Source: CATQHB01 sp965262595
Lineage (GTDB): Bacteria > Chloroflexota > Dehalococcoidia > Lucifugimonadales > UBA3495
Length of the DNA stretch: 64,000 bases
Assembly (NCBI GenBank): GCA_965262595.1
Contig: OZ253548.1
Coordinates: 124,001 to 188,000 of the forward strand
Direction of reading: 5' to 3'
The position numbers were made by a program, and so were the translations under genes. Shown here piece after piece: positions 17,378-25,931 of this stretch (its first letter is position 1; the number at the start of each line of letters is the position of its first letter). Below the pieces are notes generated by a model. That model was not told the origin of the DNA, did no database searches, and worked only from the letters and a program-made list of their open reading frames with translations.

Positions 17378-18268
17378 GTGGAGCTTACCTTAAGCGGCCG
17401 CCGCCGTTGGCGAACTAAGGCTACAGGCGTTTTAGCCAAGTCATGGTCATTGGCTAAATGGAAGCCGCTCGGAGCCTTTGGAGCCGCCATCTTTGCATTG
17501 ATGATTGTTCTGGCGGTCCTCAGTCCCCAAATTGCTACTCACGCTCCGAACAAACAGAACGCGGACGACCGCCTGTTGGCGCCCAGCGCCGAGTACTGGA
17601 TGGGTACCGACGATGCCGGGCGCGATGTGTGGAGCCGGGTGGTTTATGGCGCCAGGGTTTCCCTGTACGTGGGAGTCGTCAGCGTTATTCTGGCCTCGGT
17701 GGCGGGTACCGCGGTGGGAATGACTTCGGCCTACGTTGGCGGTCGCACTGATACCATTATGCAGCGTATAGTCGAGGTCTTTCTGGCCTTTCCCACGTTG
17801 ATCCTGGCGCTGGTGATCATAGCCATGTTGGGAGCCAGCGTTAATAATTTGGTCATTGCCGTGGTGCTGGCATTCTCCTGGCGTTTCTCGCGGGTGGTCC
17901 GCGGGAGCACTCTGGCAGCCAAGGAGGAGCCGTATATTGATGCTGCCAGGGCGATTGGAGCCGGGCACTTGCGGATAATGACGCATCACCTTTTGCCCAA
18001 TATACTGGCGCCAATTATCGTGTTGGCTTCAACTAATCTTGGAATAATTATTTTCATTGAGGCATCGCTGAGTTTTCTGGGTTTCGGTACACCCCCGCCG
18101 ACGCCGTCTTGGGGTCGGATGCTGAGTGGCACGGCGAGCGGTTACTTCCAGGTCGCTTGGTGGATGGCTTTCTTCCCCGGCCTGATTCTTACCTTTGCCA
18201 TTCTGGGAGCCAACTCACTCGGGGATGCTTTACGGGATATTTGGGATCCCAGGCTTCGGGTTCGGTAA
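17378..18268 (+). CDS. ABC transporter permease, DppC type (orphan)
   Basis: A 296-residue permease with intact motifs: 'WMGTDDAGRDVWSRVVYGARVSLY', the EAA loop 'EPYIDAARAIGAGHLRIMTHHLLPN' and the tail NSLGDALRDIWDPRLRVR. The start is GTG at 17378 with TTGGAGG upstream. Its receptor and DppB partners immediately upstream have been lost by deletion, so unless it pairs with a permease encoded elsewhere it is probably non-functional, though not yet decayed. A small cupredoxin-like lipoprotein gene follows after about 120 bases. Confidence 0.92.
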   Translation: MELTLSGRRRWRTKATGVLAKSWSLAKWKPLGAFGAAIFALMIVLAVLSPQIATHAPNKQNADDRLLAPSAEYWMGTDDAGRDVWSRVVYGARVSLYVGVVSVILASVAGTAVGMTSAYVGGRTDTIMQRIVEVFLAFPTLILALVIIAMLGASVNNLVIAVVLAFSWRFSRVVRGSTLAAKEEPYIDAARAIGAGHLRIMTHHLLPNILAPIIVLASTNLGIIIFIEASLSFLGFGTPPPTPSWGRMLSGTASGYFQVAWWMAFFPGLILTFAILGANSLGDALRDIWDPRLRVR

Positions 18269-18389
18269 CTCGTTAACAGAGAAGATTTACGCCGGGCATT
18301 TTTCTTTAACTTTTGTCGGTCTAATAGATGGAGTGGTCGGCAACGTTTGGATGAGAGCAGAAACCGTTGGTAAATCGGGAGTAAACGAC

Positions 18390-18791
18390 ATGGTTCCAAA
18401 CAAGTTTGTGGCAGCAATGGTGATATTTATCAGTATGTTGTTGTCCGCCTGTGGAGGTGGAGCCGACGCTCCGGCGGAGTCCATCACGCCGCCGTCAACG
18501 CCAATGGGGACGCTGACGGCGCCTCCTGGCGCGACCGTTCAGTTGACCGTAGATGGGCCGGTGCCTCAAGAAGTTACCGTAAAGGCGGGTACGCCGATTC
18601 TGTTCGTTCTGGAGGATGATACTTACGGGCAGAGTACGGTGAAGTTTGACGATAGCCGGGTGGGGACGATGCTGTGGTTGCTACCCGGTGAGTCGCGTGT
18701 CTTTACTCGCCTCGTGGACAAAGAGCCTGGAATATATACCTATGAGATGTTGACGCGCCCCGACAACAAGGGCAGCATCATCGTCGAGTGA
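18390..18791 (+). CDS. cupredoxin-like lipoprotein lacking copper ligands
   Basis: A 133-residue predicted lipoprotein. I chose ATG at 18390 (GGGAG upstream), giving a clean signal ending LLSAC (Cys21); upstream frame extension overlaps the permease end. After a Pro/Thr-rich linker comes a small beta-sandwich pattern, 'VQLTVDGPVPQEVTVKAGTPILFVLED' to 'IYTYEMLTRPDNKGSIIVE', matching cupredoxin-like domains. The loop that normally has Cys-His-Met ligands reads YEMLTRPDNKG, so no type-1 copper site is expected. It may be an accessory extracytoplasmic protein for the neighbouring transporter or an independent surface protein. Confidence 0.65.
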   Translation: MVPNKFVAAMVIFISMLLSACGGGADAPAESITPPSTPMGTLTAPPGATVQLTVDGPVPQEVTVKAGTPILFVLEDDTYGQSTVKFDDSRVGTMLWLLPGESRVFTRLVDKEPGIYTYEMLTRPDNKGSIIVE

Positions 18792-18835
18792 ACCGCAGTT
18801 TAAGACTCATAAAACTAGCAAGTTCTTGTCGCACC

Positions 18836-18867
18836 GGAGGCTCCGCAACTTTAGCTGCGGAGCCTCC
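18836..18867 (+). terminator. strong hairpin after lipoprotein gene
   Basis: A perfect 12-bp stem, GGAGGCTCCGCA (18836-18847) with TGCGGAGCCTCC (18856-18867) and an 8-base loop, 45 bases after the stop codon. The following bases (AAACTTTCC) are only weakly T-rich. It may serve both the plus-strand unit and the convergent ThDP gene. Confidence 0.6.
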
Positions 18868-19022
18868 AAACTTTCCTGAGATTATATAAAACTGTCCAGG
18901 AGCGGGCAACGGGCAAGCGCTATCAATGGTTACTGCACCGGCGTTCTCCCTTTCACCCTGAGCTGGTCAAAGGGCAGGCCCACCCGGAGCAGTTTTCCAA
19001 GGGCAATTGTTAGACCCAGGGA

Positions 19023-20696
19023 CTAAGGGCCCCAGGGCGGCGGAGCTACCACATCCATATCCGATACCACGTCCACCACCGCCGGCCTTCCTGAGGCCAG
19101 GGCTTCCTCGATAGCGTTGGGAATGCGGGCCGGGTCGGTTACCCGAATGCCGAAGCACCCCATCGACTCGGCAACTTTGGACAAGTCCACGTCGTTGAAC
19201 TGCCACAGGGAGTCGGAGTCGCCGCTCGGATATTCCGAATATACCCGTTCATCTCCAACTCGGCACTGGTTAAGGGAGCGGTTGTCATTGACCACGATGA
19301 CGGCGTTGATCCCGTAGCGGGCGGCCGTTTCCAATTCGGAAATGTGGTACCAGAAGCCGCCGTCGCCGGTAAAGGCTACCACCGGCCGGTCGGGAATGGC
19401 GCACTTGGCCCCCAGGGCCGCCGGCAAGGCCCAACCGAGGGAACCGGCTGCCCTGATATAATTCTGTTCCGGATGAATCAGGTCAATGTAAGCCCCGGTC
19501 CAGATTCCGGCGTGGCCGGTGTCGGATACCAGCATCGCGTCGGAGGGCAGGTTTTGCGTGAATTCCTGGCACAGCCTCTCCGGGCGGATTGGCTGGGCGT
19601 CGGAGTTAAAGTCCGGTGCGACTTCGTCTCGCCATTCCTGTACCAATTGTTGAATGCGGTTAACCCATTCGGTGCGCGGGCCCAGTGGCTCCAACGCTTC
19701 CAGCAGGCGTCTTACCGTGGCTTTGGCGTCGCCCTGCACCGCCACCCGGGTGGGATAGCTGCGACCCAGCTCGGAAGCGTCAATGTCAATCTGTATAACC
19801 GGAGTGCCCGGTTGGGGAATCCGCCAGTCCAGGGTTACCTGGCTGCCGGTCTGGCTGCCAATGAATATGGCCAGGTCTGCCTCGGCCACCACCCGATTGG
19901 CGCACCAGCGGGAGTAGGCGCCGCAGACGCCGACGGACAGGGGATGTTGCTCCGGAATTGTGCCCTTGGCGTTTAGGGAAGTCGCCACCGGAATGTTGAG
20001 CATTTCGGCCAACTCCACCACTTCGGCTTGGGCGCCGGAGGAAGTAACGCCGCCCCCGGCGATAATTACCGGCCGGCGGGCTTCCGAAATTGCCTGCACC
20101 GTTTCCCGTATTTTTTCCACGCCGGGTTCCGGCCGCAGCGAAGAGCGCTTCATGAAATCCTCTTCAATGATTACCTCCAGGTCCGCCTCGCCGTTTTCCA
20201 CTACCTCGGCCTGAATACCCATAAAGTCCATGTGCACCGGGCCGGGTGCGCCGGTAGTGGCTTCCCGGAAAGCCTGGCGCAAAAGGTGCGGTAGTTGCGT
20301 CACCGTGTCCACCGCTACGCTGTATTTGGTCACCGCGCTGAAGGGCTTGAAGTGGTCTATTTCCTGGTAGGCATTGCGGTATTGGTGGGACAAGGGCCGG
20401 TGTCCGGTAATGGCAATTACCGGTGACAATCCCAGGAACGGATCTTGCAGTCCGGCTGCCAGGTTAGCCGCGCCCACGGATTGGGCCATGCAGATTGCCG
20501 GGCCGTTGGAAGCGCGGGCGTAACCGTCGGCCATGTAAACCGCCGCCTTTTCGCCGTGAGTTACCACCCGTTCAATCCCGGCCATTTCCATTTCCGCCAG
20601 TATCCGGCGGGCTATTGACGGTACGTAAAACACGTGGGTAAGGCCATATCCCTTTACCGTTTCCGCCATAAACCTGGCTCCGGTCATCCTGGGCAT
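19023..20696 (-). CDS. ThDP-dependent enzyme, acetolactate-synthase-like
   Basis: A 557-residue thiamine-diphosphate enzyme of the acetolactate synthase/benzoylformate decarboxylase superfamily. ATG at 20696 follows GGAGG; the frame stays open 60 codons further up but without a site. Domains in order: Pyr domain with the activating glutamate in VTHGEKAAVYMADGYAR (about residues 43-59); central Rossmann domain (RRPVIIAGGGVTSSGAQAEV); C-terminal PP domain with the metal-binding stretch from FTGDGGFW to VVNDNRS. The active-site environment differs from true acetolactate synthase and no regulatory subunit is nearby, so a catabolic lyase or decarboxylase role is more likely. A Gfo/Idh/MocA dehydrogenase lies upstream on the same strand. 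Confidence 0.87.
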   Translation of the reverse strand: MPRMTGARFMAETVKGYGLTHVFYVPSIARRILAEMEMAGIERVVTHGEKAAVYMADGYARASNGPAICMAQSVGAANLAAGLQDPFLGLSPVIAITGHRPLSHQYRNAYQEIDHFKPFSAVTKYSVAVDTVTQLPHLLRQAFREATTGAPGPVHMDFMGIQAEVVENGEADLEVIIEEDFMKRSSLRPEPGVEKIRETVQAISEARRPVIIAGGGVTSSGAQAEVVELAEMLNIPVATSLNAKGTIPEQHPLSVGVCGAYSRWCANRVVAEADLAIFIGSQTGSQVTLDWRIPQPGTPVIQIDIDASELGRSYPTRVAVQGDAKATVRRLLEALEPLGPRTEWVNRIQQLVQEWRDEVAPDFNSDAQPIRPERLCQEFTQNLPSDAMLVSDTGHAGIWTGAYIDLIHPEQNYIRAAGSLGWALPAALGAKCAIPDRPVVAFTGDGGFWYHISELETAARYGINAVIVVNDNRSLNQCRVGDERVYSEYPSGDSDSLWQFNDVDLSKVAESMGCFGIRVTDPARIPNAIEEALASGRPAVVDVVSDMDVVAPPPWGP

Positions 20697-20927
20697 TTGG
20701 GAACCTCCAATGTTATCTTTTCCGGGCCTCTTTTTTATACTTCCCGGTTCCGGCATCTTGATTCGGGCAATGGCCCAAAGCAGCTTGCAGCCTGGTTGCC
20801 GGCCTGGGGTAATCAGTCGATTGAGGGCGTTAGTTGAGGAAATAACCGGTACGGCCGGTTCGCTGCACACTAACACTATCCCCGGATACCGTCAAATTGC
20901 CCTGACCCACTATTAGCTCGGGCGGCA

Positions 20928-22007
20928 TCACCGATCGGAAATGGCTACGGGCTGGCCGGTGCGGGCCGATTCTTCGATTGCCAGGGTCACCTCCAGCGTG
21001 CGGCGTCCTTCCCGGACGGTGGTATGGGAGGACGGAGTACCGGCGGCCAGATGGTCCAGCCAGGAGCGGGTCTCGTTGGCGATCGGTCCCCAGTATTCGC
21101 CCATGGCCCAGTCACCGGAGGAGTTGCTTTGCATGAAAAGAGCGTTGACGTTGTGATCGGGGACGTAGGCATGAGGCACGCCCCGGTCGGTGAACAGGAA
21201 GCTGTCCTTGTTGTCGATGTCCAGAATGATAACTCCCTCTTCGCCCAGAACCTCAAACCTGGCGCTTTGGCCGTAAGTCGGATACTTGGCTGGCAGGGCG
21301 TAACAAATGCCGAGGTTAACCAGACAGCCGTCCTCAAAGCTGATGATAGCCCAAGTTACGTCGTGGCAGGAGTAGCCCATCTCCTTGAATATCCTGGCGT
21401 TTCCCCGGGCCACTACCTCCACCGGCCGGATTCCGTCCAGGTACCAGCAGGCCATATCCACGTAATAAGTCAGGGCGTCCAGCACCGGCGTGGCCTCCGG
21501 AGAACGCTTCAGGATTTCCATCATGTGAGCGCGGGAGTTATAGACGCGGGACTGGATTCCCAAAACGCTGCCCAAACGCCCCTGGGCAATCTGCTCCTTG
21601 GCCAGCATCCACCGTCGGTCATGGCGGCGGGAGTAGCCAATCTTCAGCTCTACGCCGGTACGATCTACCGCCGCTACTATTTTGTCGGTATCTTCCAGCG
21701 TCAGGGCCAGGGGCTTCTCAACAAAGACGGGTTTGCCCAGTTCCAGCGCCTGCAAAATCGGTTCCACGTGCTCATGTTCCGGGGTGGAAACCACTACCGC
21801 ATTCACTTCCGGATGGGAAATTATCCGGTAATTGTCGCTGGACGTAAAGTTGGCGCCTACCTGTTGGCCCAATATTCCGGCTCGTTCCGGGTCGATGTCC
21901 GAAACGGCCAGAAATCGGACTGAGGGATGGCGGGAAGCCATGTTGGCCCGCAAGGTGCCAATGCGGCCCGAGCCAACGACGGCAACGCCCAAGTCCTGTT
22001 TTTGCAT
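20928..22007 (-). CDS. Gfo/Idh/MocA family oxidoreductase
   Basis: A 359-residue NAD(P)-dependent dehydrogenase acting on sugars, inositols or related polyols. The N-terminal Rossmann motif reads VAVVGSGRIGTLRAN, with the acidic residue VSDID at the end of the second strand favouring NAD. The catalytic lysine is in the classic VFVEKPLALT motif near residue 97. The C-terminal domain carries 'ALTYYVDMACWYLDG' instead of the common GxxxDxxxHxxD/H, keeping an Asp. ATG at 22007 follows GGGAG. It is 231 bases upstream of the ThDP gene on the same strand, so co-transcription is possible and would suggest a carbohydrate-acid pathway. Confidence 0.88.
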   Translation of the reverse strand: MQKQDLGVAVVGSGRIGTLRANMASRHPSVRFLAVSDIDPERAGILGQQVGANFTSSDNYRIISHPEVNAVVVSTPEHEHVEPILQALELGKPVFVEKPLALTLEDTDKIVAAVDRTGVELKIGYSRRHDRRWMLAKEQIAQGRLGSVLGIQSRVYNSRAHMMEILKRSPEATPVLDALTYYVDMACWYLDGIRPVEVVARGNARIFKEMGYSCHDVTWAIISFEDGCLVNLGICYALPAKYPTYGQSARFEVLGEEGVIILDIDNKDSFLFTDRGVPHAYVPDHNVNALFMQSNSSGDWAMGEYWGPIANETRSWLDHLAAGTPSSHTTVREGRRTLEVTLAIEESARTGQPVAISDR

Positions 22008-22063
22008 TGGTTTAACTCCCTTCTATTTGCTTATCCACGAAGAAACACGAAGGGCTGCTGAAG

Positions 22064-22456
22064 TTACTCACTTCTGGGGATTTCTCGCGGATTCATACGA
22101 CTTACTCGCAAAGCCCGGGTTGGAACCAGGCGCATTCGCACGGGGTCAACGACCAGCAGCGCGCCCTCCAAAGTGTAGGCTCCCAACAGGGCCGGGGAGG
22201 ATTCCTGCGTGAATGTAACGTAGGTGATGACTTCAATGCCTTGCACCTTCAAGCGCACTACTCCAACATCATCTTCCAGCACGGAACCGTCGGCCAACTC
22301 CGATTCCACCCGGCGGCTTGGAACTAAGCCCAGGCCCCGCAGAAGGGTTGCCGGCAAGCAGGAGTAAGTGGCGCCGGTGTCCACCAGCGCGTCAATGGTA
22401 GTGGAGCGGCTACCATCTTCCGAAAAAACTTCTATGGGGACGCGGAAATTTCCCAA
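22064..22456 (-). CDS. single-domain retropepsin-like aspartic protease
   Basis: A 130-residue protein with the retroviral-type aspartyl protease signature LVDTGATYSCLP (catalytic Asp26) followed by 'RRVESELADGSVLEDDVGVVRLKV' and a LLGAYTLEGALL segment in the position of the second conserved hydrophobic-G motif. Such single-domain enzymes act as homodimers; bacterial members are mostly uncharacterised. It is the last of three closely spaced minus-strand genes (32 bases after the preceding stop). No signal peptide. Similar architecture to the protein at 26276 but not closely related in sequence. Confidence 0.75.
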   Translation of the reverse strand: MGNFRVPIEVFSEDGSRSTTIDALVDTGATYSCLPATLLRGLGLVPSRRVESELADGSVLEDDVGVVRLKVQGIEVITYVTFTQESSPALLGAYTLEGALLVVDPVRMRLVPTRALRVSRMNPREIPRSE

Positions 22457-22488
22457 GACATACCTCGCTCACGTTGCTCAGCCACGAA

Positions 22489-23253
22489 TCAGTCGTCAGC
22501 CAATTGGACCAGTTCAGCCAGCGCCCGCAGCCTGCCAGCGGCTTGCGGCATCCTCAGTTCAATTTTGTTTTGCTTGACACTGCGAAGATAGCTGGTTACG
22601 GAAAATACCCAGAGGTCAGGAAAATCGCATTTCTCAGGCCAACTAGAGTCAACCGAAGGGGGAAAATTGGCGGAGGGATTGGCGACGCTGAACAGGTGGC
22701 CGCCTTTAACGCGCTGCTTCCCTTGCGATTTGGCGCTGATGCCGATGGTATGCCAGAAGATTAGCAGCGGTAATACTTTCCGGCCCTCCGTATTTGACGG
22801 TGGTTTCATCCTCACTAATACTTTAGCGACATCTTTACGTTTCAGGGTCCTGGCTTCTTCATCCCACAGGCTTGCCCAATTCCGTCGCTTTTCATCCGCC
22901 ATCTTATCCACTGATGCGTCGATAGGCAGTTTCTTGCCACTTATGGCGTGGGCCGACCAACTCTTGATTTCGGTCTGAAAGAGGTACTCTTGCCCGTCCG
23001 GCAAATCGGCCTCAATCCACCGATCCAGGCGTAGCCCTTTTACCCTGCCGGTTGTTACCGGTTCCGTTCGAACATTAACTTGAGATGCTCCATTTGCCTC
23101 GAGACAGTGCTGCAAAGCTGCGGCTGCCAAGTCTTCGCCAAGAACACTTACAACCGCAGTAGCATGGCGCTCTGACCAATCCGGTATCTCATCAAAAAAC
23201 GCGATGACCTTTTTGACGTCGAGCCGCAGCATTGAATGTTCCGCATAATGCAA
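22489..23253 (-). CDS. hypothetical protein, possible PD-(D/E)XK-like fold
   Basis: A 254-residue protein I cannot place in a named family. Residues 75-100 read RLDRWIEADLPDGQEYLFQ then TEIKSW, which fits the spacing of an Asp followed by E-x-K (Glu95, Lys97) in restriction-endonuclease-like folds. The region around 115-150 is rich in Lys/Arg/Glu (MADEKRRNW, LKRKDVAKVLVRMKPP). It may start at TTG 23253 or at ATG 23232; neither has a strong ribosome site. It is separated by 9 bases from the small gene upstream and 32 from the protease downstream, so the three form one unit. A nuclease role is a guess from motif spacing only. Confidence 0.6.
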   Translation of the reverse strand: MHYAEHSMLRLDVKKVIAFFDEIPDWSERHATAVVSVLGEDLAAAALQHCLEANGASQVNVRTEPVTTGRVKGLRLDRWIEADLPDGQEYLFQTEIKSWSAHAISGKKLPIDASVDKMADEKRRNWASLWDEEARTLKRKDVAKVLVRMKPPSNTEGRKVLPLLIFWHTIGISAKSQGKQRVKGGHLFSVANPSANFPPSVDSSWPEKCDFPDLWVFSVTSYLRSVKQNKIELRMPQAAGRLRALAELVQLADD

Positions 23254-23262
23254 CCTTCACAT

Positions 23263-23559
23263 TTAGGATGTCAGGCTATAGCTAGGCGCAAAAAAGCTGT
23301 CGAGTTGGGACACGGCGGTGCATTCCTCTATAAGCAAGTTCGCGACATACTCCACGGCATCCACGAAGATGCCTTCGTGAGGGTATCCTGATTCTTTCCG
23401 GCCAACTACCCAACCTCCCGTCTCACCCTCCATCAACCCTACTATGAAGTCCTGATGGTCGTGTTTGCCACATTGGATATTGACTGTTGCAGAATCTGTC
23501 GATGTTCGGGTTACCTGAAACTGAGCACCCTCATACGGATATATTCGGATAATCACCAA
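23263..23559 (-). CDS. hypothetical protein, 98 residues
   Basis: A small protein with beta-rich N-terminus (MVIIRIYPYEGAQFQVTR, TVNIQCGKHDH) and a helical tail (VDAVEYVANLLIEEC). No family is recognised. Start is TTG at 23559 or GTG at 23556, with GAGG five bases before. It is first of the compact three-gene unit with the possible nuclease-like protein and the retropepsin. Independent terminator hairpin upstream separates it from thiC. Confidence 0.55.
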   Translation of the reverse strand: MVIIRIYPYEGAQFQVTRTSTDSATVNIQCGKHDHQDFIVGLMEGETGGWVVGRKESGYPHEGIFVDAVEYVANLLIEECTAVSQLDSFFAPSYSLTS

Positions 23560-23583
23560 GCATACCTCATTGTCTTTACGATT

Positions 23584-23620
23584 GAACCGGGCGTACTTCC
23601 AACAAAAGTACGCCCGGTTC
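23584..23620 (-). terminator. strong hairpin after thiC
   Basis: A perfect 15-bp stem, GAACCGGGCGTACTT (23584-23598) with AAGTACGCCCGGTTC (23606-23620), loop of 7, beginning 21 bases after the thiC stop. There is no long T-run on the minus strand, but the stability makes termination or mRNA 3' protection likely. Confidence 0.6.
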
Positions 23621-23640
23621 TCATGGCAGTGTTTTGCCGG

Positions 23641-25404
23641 CTAGGACTTCTGGTAAATCTTGCTGCCTGCCTCCCGGAACTCCTGGGATTTCTCCTGCAT
23701 TCCGGTGTAAATGGCTTTTTCCGGGTCCATTCCCAGTCCCTTGGCGTATTCCCGCACGTCCTGGGTAATCTTCATCGCGCAGAACTTGGGGCCGCACATT
23801 GAACAGAAATGAGCCACTTTGGCCCCTTGGGCCGGTAGAGTTTCATCGTGATAGTCCCGAGCCGTTTCCGGGTCCAGAGCCAGATTGAATTGGTCATCCC
23901 ACCGGAACTCGAACCGCGCCTTGGACAGGGCGTTGTCCCATTCCGCGGCCCGGGGATGGCCTTTGGCTACGTCGGCGGCGTGGGCGGCTATTTTGTAGGT
24001 GATGACCCCCGACTTTACGTCTTCTTTGTTGGGCAGGCCCAGGTGCTCCTTGGGGGTTACGTAGCACAGCATAGCGGTGCCATACATACCAATCATTGCC
24101 GCCCCGATGCCGGAGGTAATGTGGTCATAGCCGGGGGCAATGTCGGTGGTGAGGGGGCCCAAGGTATAGAAAGGAGCTTCGTGGCAGACTTCCAACTGCC
24201 GGTCCATGTTTTCCTTAATCTTGTGCATTGGGACGTGGCCCGGCCCTTCAATCATAACCTGCACATCGTATTCCCAGGCGACTTTGGTCAGCTCGCCCAG
24301 TGTCTGCAACTCGCTGAACTGCGCCTCGTCGTTGGCGTCGGCGATGGAACCCGGCCGCAGCCCGTCTCCCAGGGAGAAGGCAACGTCATAGGCCTTCATG
24401 ATCTCGCATAATTCCACAAAATGGGTGTAGAGGAAGTTTTCCTCGTGGTGGGCCAGGCACCAGCCGGCCATGATGGAGCCACCCCGGGAGACGATGCCGG
24501 TTATCCGATTGGCGGTCATCGGAACGTAGCGCAACAGCACACCGGCGTGGATGGTGAAATAATCCACACCCTGCTCGGCTTGCTCAATGATAGTTTCCCG
24601 GTAAACTTCCCAGGTCAATTTCTCCGGGTCGCCATCCACCTTTTCCAGGGCCTGGTAGATTGGCACTGTTCCGATGGGCACCGGGGAATTGCGGATAATC
24701 CATTCCCGGGTGGTATGAATGTCGGTGCCGGTGGACAGGTCCATGACGGTGTCGGCGCCCCAGCGGCTGGCCCACAGCATCTTTTCCACCTCGTCCCGGA
24801 TGGAAGAAGTAATGGCCGAGTTGCCGATGTTGGCGTTAATTTTTACCTGGAAATTGCGACCGATAATCATCGGCTCGGATTCCGGGTGGTTGATGTTGGA
24901 AGGGATAATCGCCCGCCCAATAGCAACTTCCTGACGAACAAAATCAGGTTCAACTCCTTCCCGGATGGCGATAAACTCCATCTCCGGGGTGATTATTCCC
25001 TGCTTGGCGTAGTGCATCTGGGTCACCGGGCGCCCGCCCTTGCCGCGCAGCGTGTTGCGGGACAGACCGGGGAAGGGTTGGCTGTGTCCTTTTCCATTGA
25101 GGGTCATCGGCGTTCCCGAGTATTCTTCTACGTCGCCCCGCTCCATAATCCAATTACGGCGGAGAGCCGGCAGTCCCTGGCCCAAATCCAGGCTGGCCTC
25201 GGAATCGCTATAGGGGCCGCTGGTGTCATAAACTTTCAGGGGCGCATTCTCTTCCTGCCCGAACCTCCCCGAGGTAGGCGTCAGGGCAACTTCGCGAAAG
25301 GGAACCCGGATGTCGTCCCTGGAGCCGACAGCATAGACTTTCTTGCTAGCGGGGAATGCGGATTGTCCCTGGAGCGCCAAGTCTTCTTGAATCTGCTGAG
25401 CCAT
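23641..25404 (-). CDS. thiC: phosphomethylpyrimidine synthase ThiC
   Basis: A 587-residue radical-SAM enzyme that converts aminoimidazole ribotide to hydroxymethylpyrimidine phosphate for thiamine biosynthesis. The sequence shows the ThiC core ('SGTPMTLNGKGHSQPFPGLSRN' region, 'HYAKQGIITPEMEFIAIREG', 'DLSTGTDIHTTREWIIRNSP', 'MIEGPGHVPMHKI') and the C-terminal cluster motif CSMCGPKFC (Cys534, 537, 542) for its 4Fe-4S centre. Length is normal for a form with the N-terminal domain. ATG at 25404 follows GGGGAGG. Expression is under a TPP riboswitch with terminator directly upstream. Thiamine diphosphate produced would serve the two ThDP enzymes in this window. Confidence 0.98.
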   Translation of the reverse strand: MAQQIQEDLALQGQSAFPASKKVYAVGSRDDIRVPFREVALTPTSGRFGQEENAPLKVYDTSGPYSDSEASLDLGQGLPALRRNWIMERGDVEEYSGTPMTLNGKGHSQPFPGLSRNTLRGKGGRPVTQMHYAKQGIITPEMEFIAIREGVEPDFVRQEVAIGRAIIPSNINHPESEPMIIGRNFQVKINANIGNSAITSSIRDEVEKMLWASRWGADTVMDLSTGTDIHTTREWIIRNSPVPIGTVPIYQALEKVDGDPEKLTWEVYRETIIEQAEQGVDYFTIHAGVLLRYVPMTANRITGIVSRGGSIMAGWCLAHHEENFLYTHFVELCEIMKAYDVAFSLGDGLRPGSIADANDEAQFSELQTLGELTKVAWEYDVQVMIEGPGHVPMHKIKENMDRQLEVCHEAPFYTLGPLTTDIAPGYDHITSGIGAAMIGMYGTAMLCYVTPKEHLGLPNKEDVKSGVITYKIAAHAADVAKGHPRAAEWDNALSKARFEFRWDDQFNLALDPETARDYHDETLPAQGAKVAHFCSMCGPKFCAMKITQDVREYAKGLGMDPEKAIYTGMQEKSQEFREAGSKIYQKS

Positions 25405-25427
25405 GTTTTACCTCCCCAAAATAAATA

Positions 25428-25457
25428 AAGTCGCCAAAGCAAGGAGCTTGGCGACTT
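25428..25457 (-). terminator. riboswitch-controlled intrinsic terminator of thiC leader
   Basis: AAGTCGCCAA and TTGGCGACTT form a perfect 10-bp stem with a 10-base loop; on the minus strand it is followed by TATTTATTTT, then the GGGGAGG site of thiC. The 5' arm and loop contain CCAAGCTCC, which is fully complementary to GGAGCTTGG in the aptamer's 5' strand, giving an antiterminator when the aptamer is not bound. Confidence 0.82.
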
Positions 25458-25480
25458 CGCAAGTATCAAATCAATAGACG

Positions 25481-25578
<98 letters not shown>

Positions 25579-25607
25579 CTTAGCCTTTTGGTTGTTAAGT
25601 TGAGGAT

Positions 25608-25636
25608 ATTCTATGGGCGAGATGCGGGTATGTCAA
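25608..25636 (-). promoter_or_regulatory. consensus sigma-70 promoter of thiC
   Basis: On the minus strand TTGACA (plus 25631-25636) and TAGAAT (plus 25608-25613) are exactly 17 bases apart. Transcription would start near 25600, about 20 bases before the aptamer, as expected for a riboswitch leader of about 195 bases. Confidence 0.8.
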
Positions 25637-25688
25637 TACAACCGCGCGACAGGGCCAGGGCAATCGCATTTGGAGTCGAGGAAGGTAT

Positions 25689-25718
25689 CCGTCGTTCCTG
25701 CCTCCGCAGGAACGACGG
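25689..25718. repeat. REP-like palindrome (CGTCGTTCCTGC family)
   Basis: CCGTCGTTCCTGC (25689-25701), CTCC, GCAGGAACGACGG (25706-25718): a perfect 13-bp hairpin. The same half-site occurs in the MITE-like element near 59252-59321, so this is a dispersed family in the genome. The rest of 25640-25931 shows no gene. Confidence 0.75.
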
Positions 25719-25931
25719 TGGTTCGATCTTTCGTCTGGTGCGATTGCCTTGGCGACAGGGCAGCCATCCGGAAGTTCATGGTTGAACACCCGGGGCCGAA
25801 ACCGGATGTGCAGTGCCGTTTTCTCACCTGAGCGCCGTTTCGAAAGCCTGCTACGCAAACACTAATGGCAGCAACTCGAAGCTTGGGATAAGATAAGGAA
25901 AGGACACGACACGACATCCCGGAGGGCAGCG

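Noticed and set aside
24421..25428. 335-codon open frame opposite thiC
   Set aside because: Antisense to thiC and overlapping its riboswitch terminator; not plausible.
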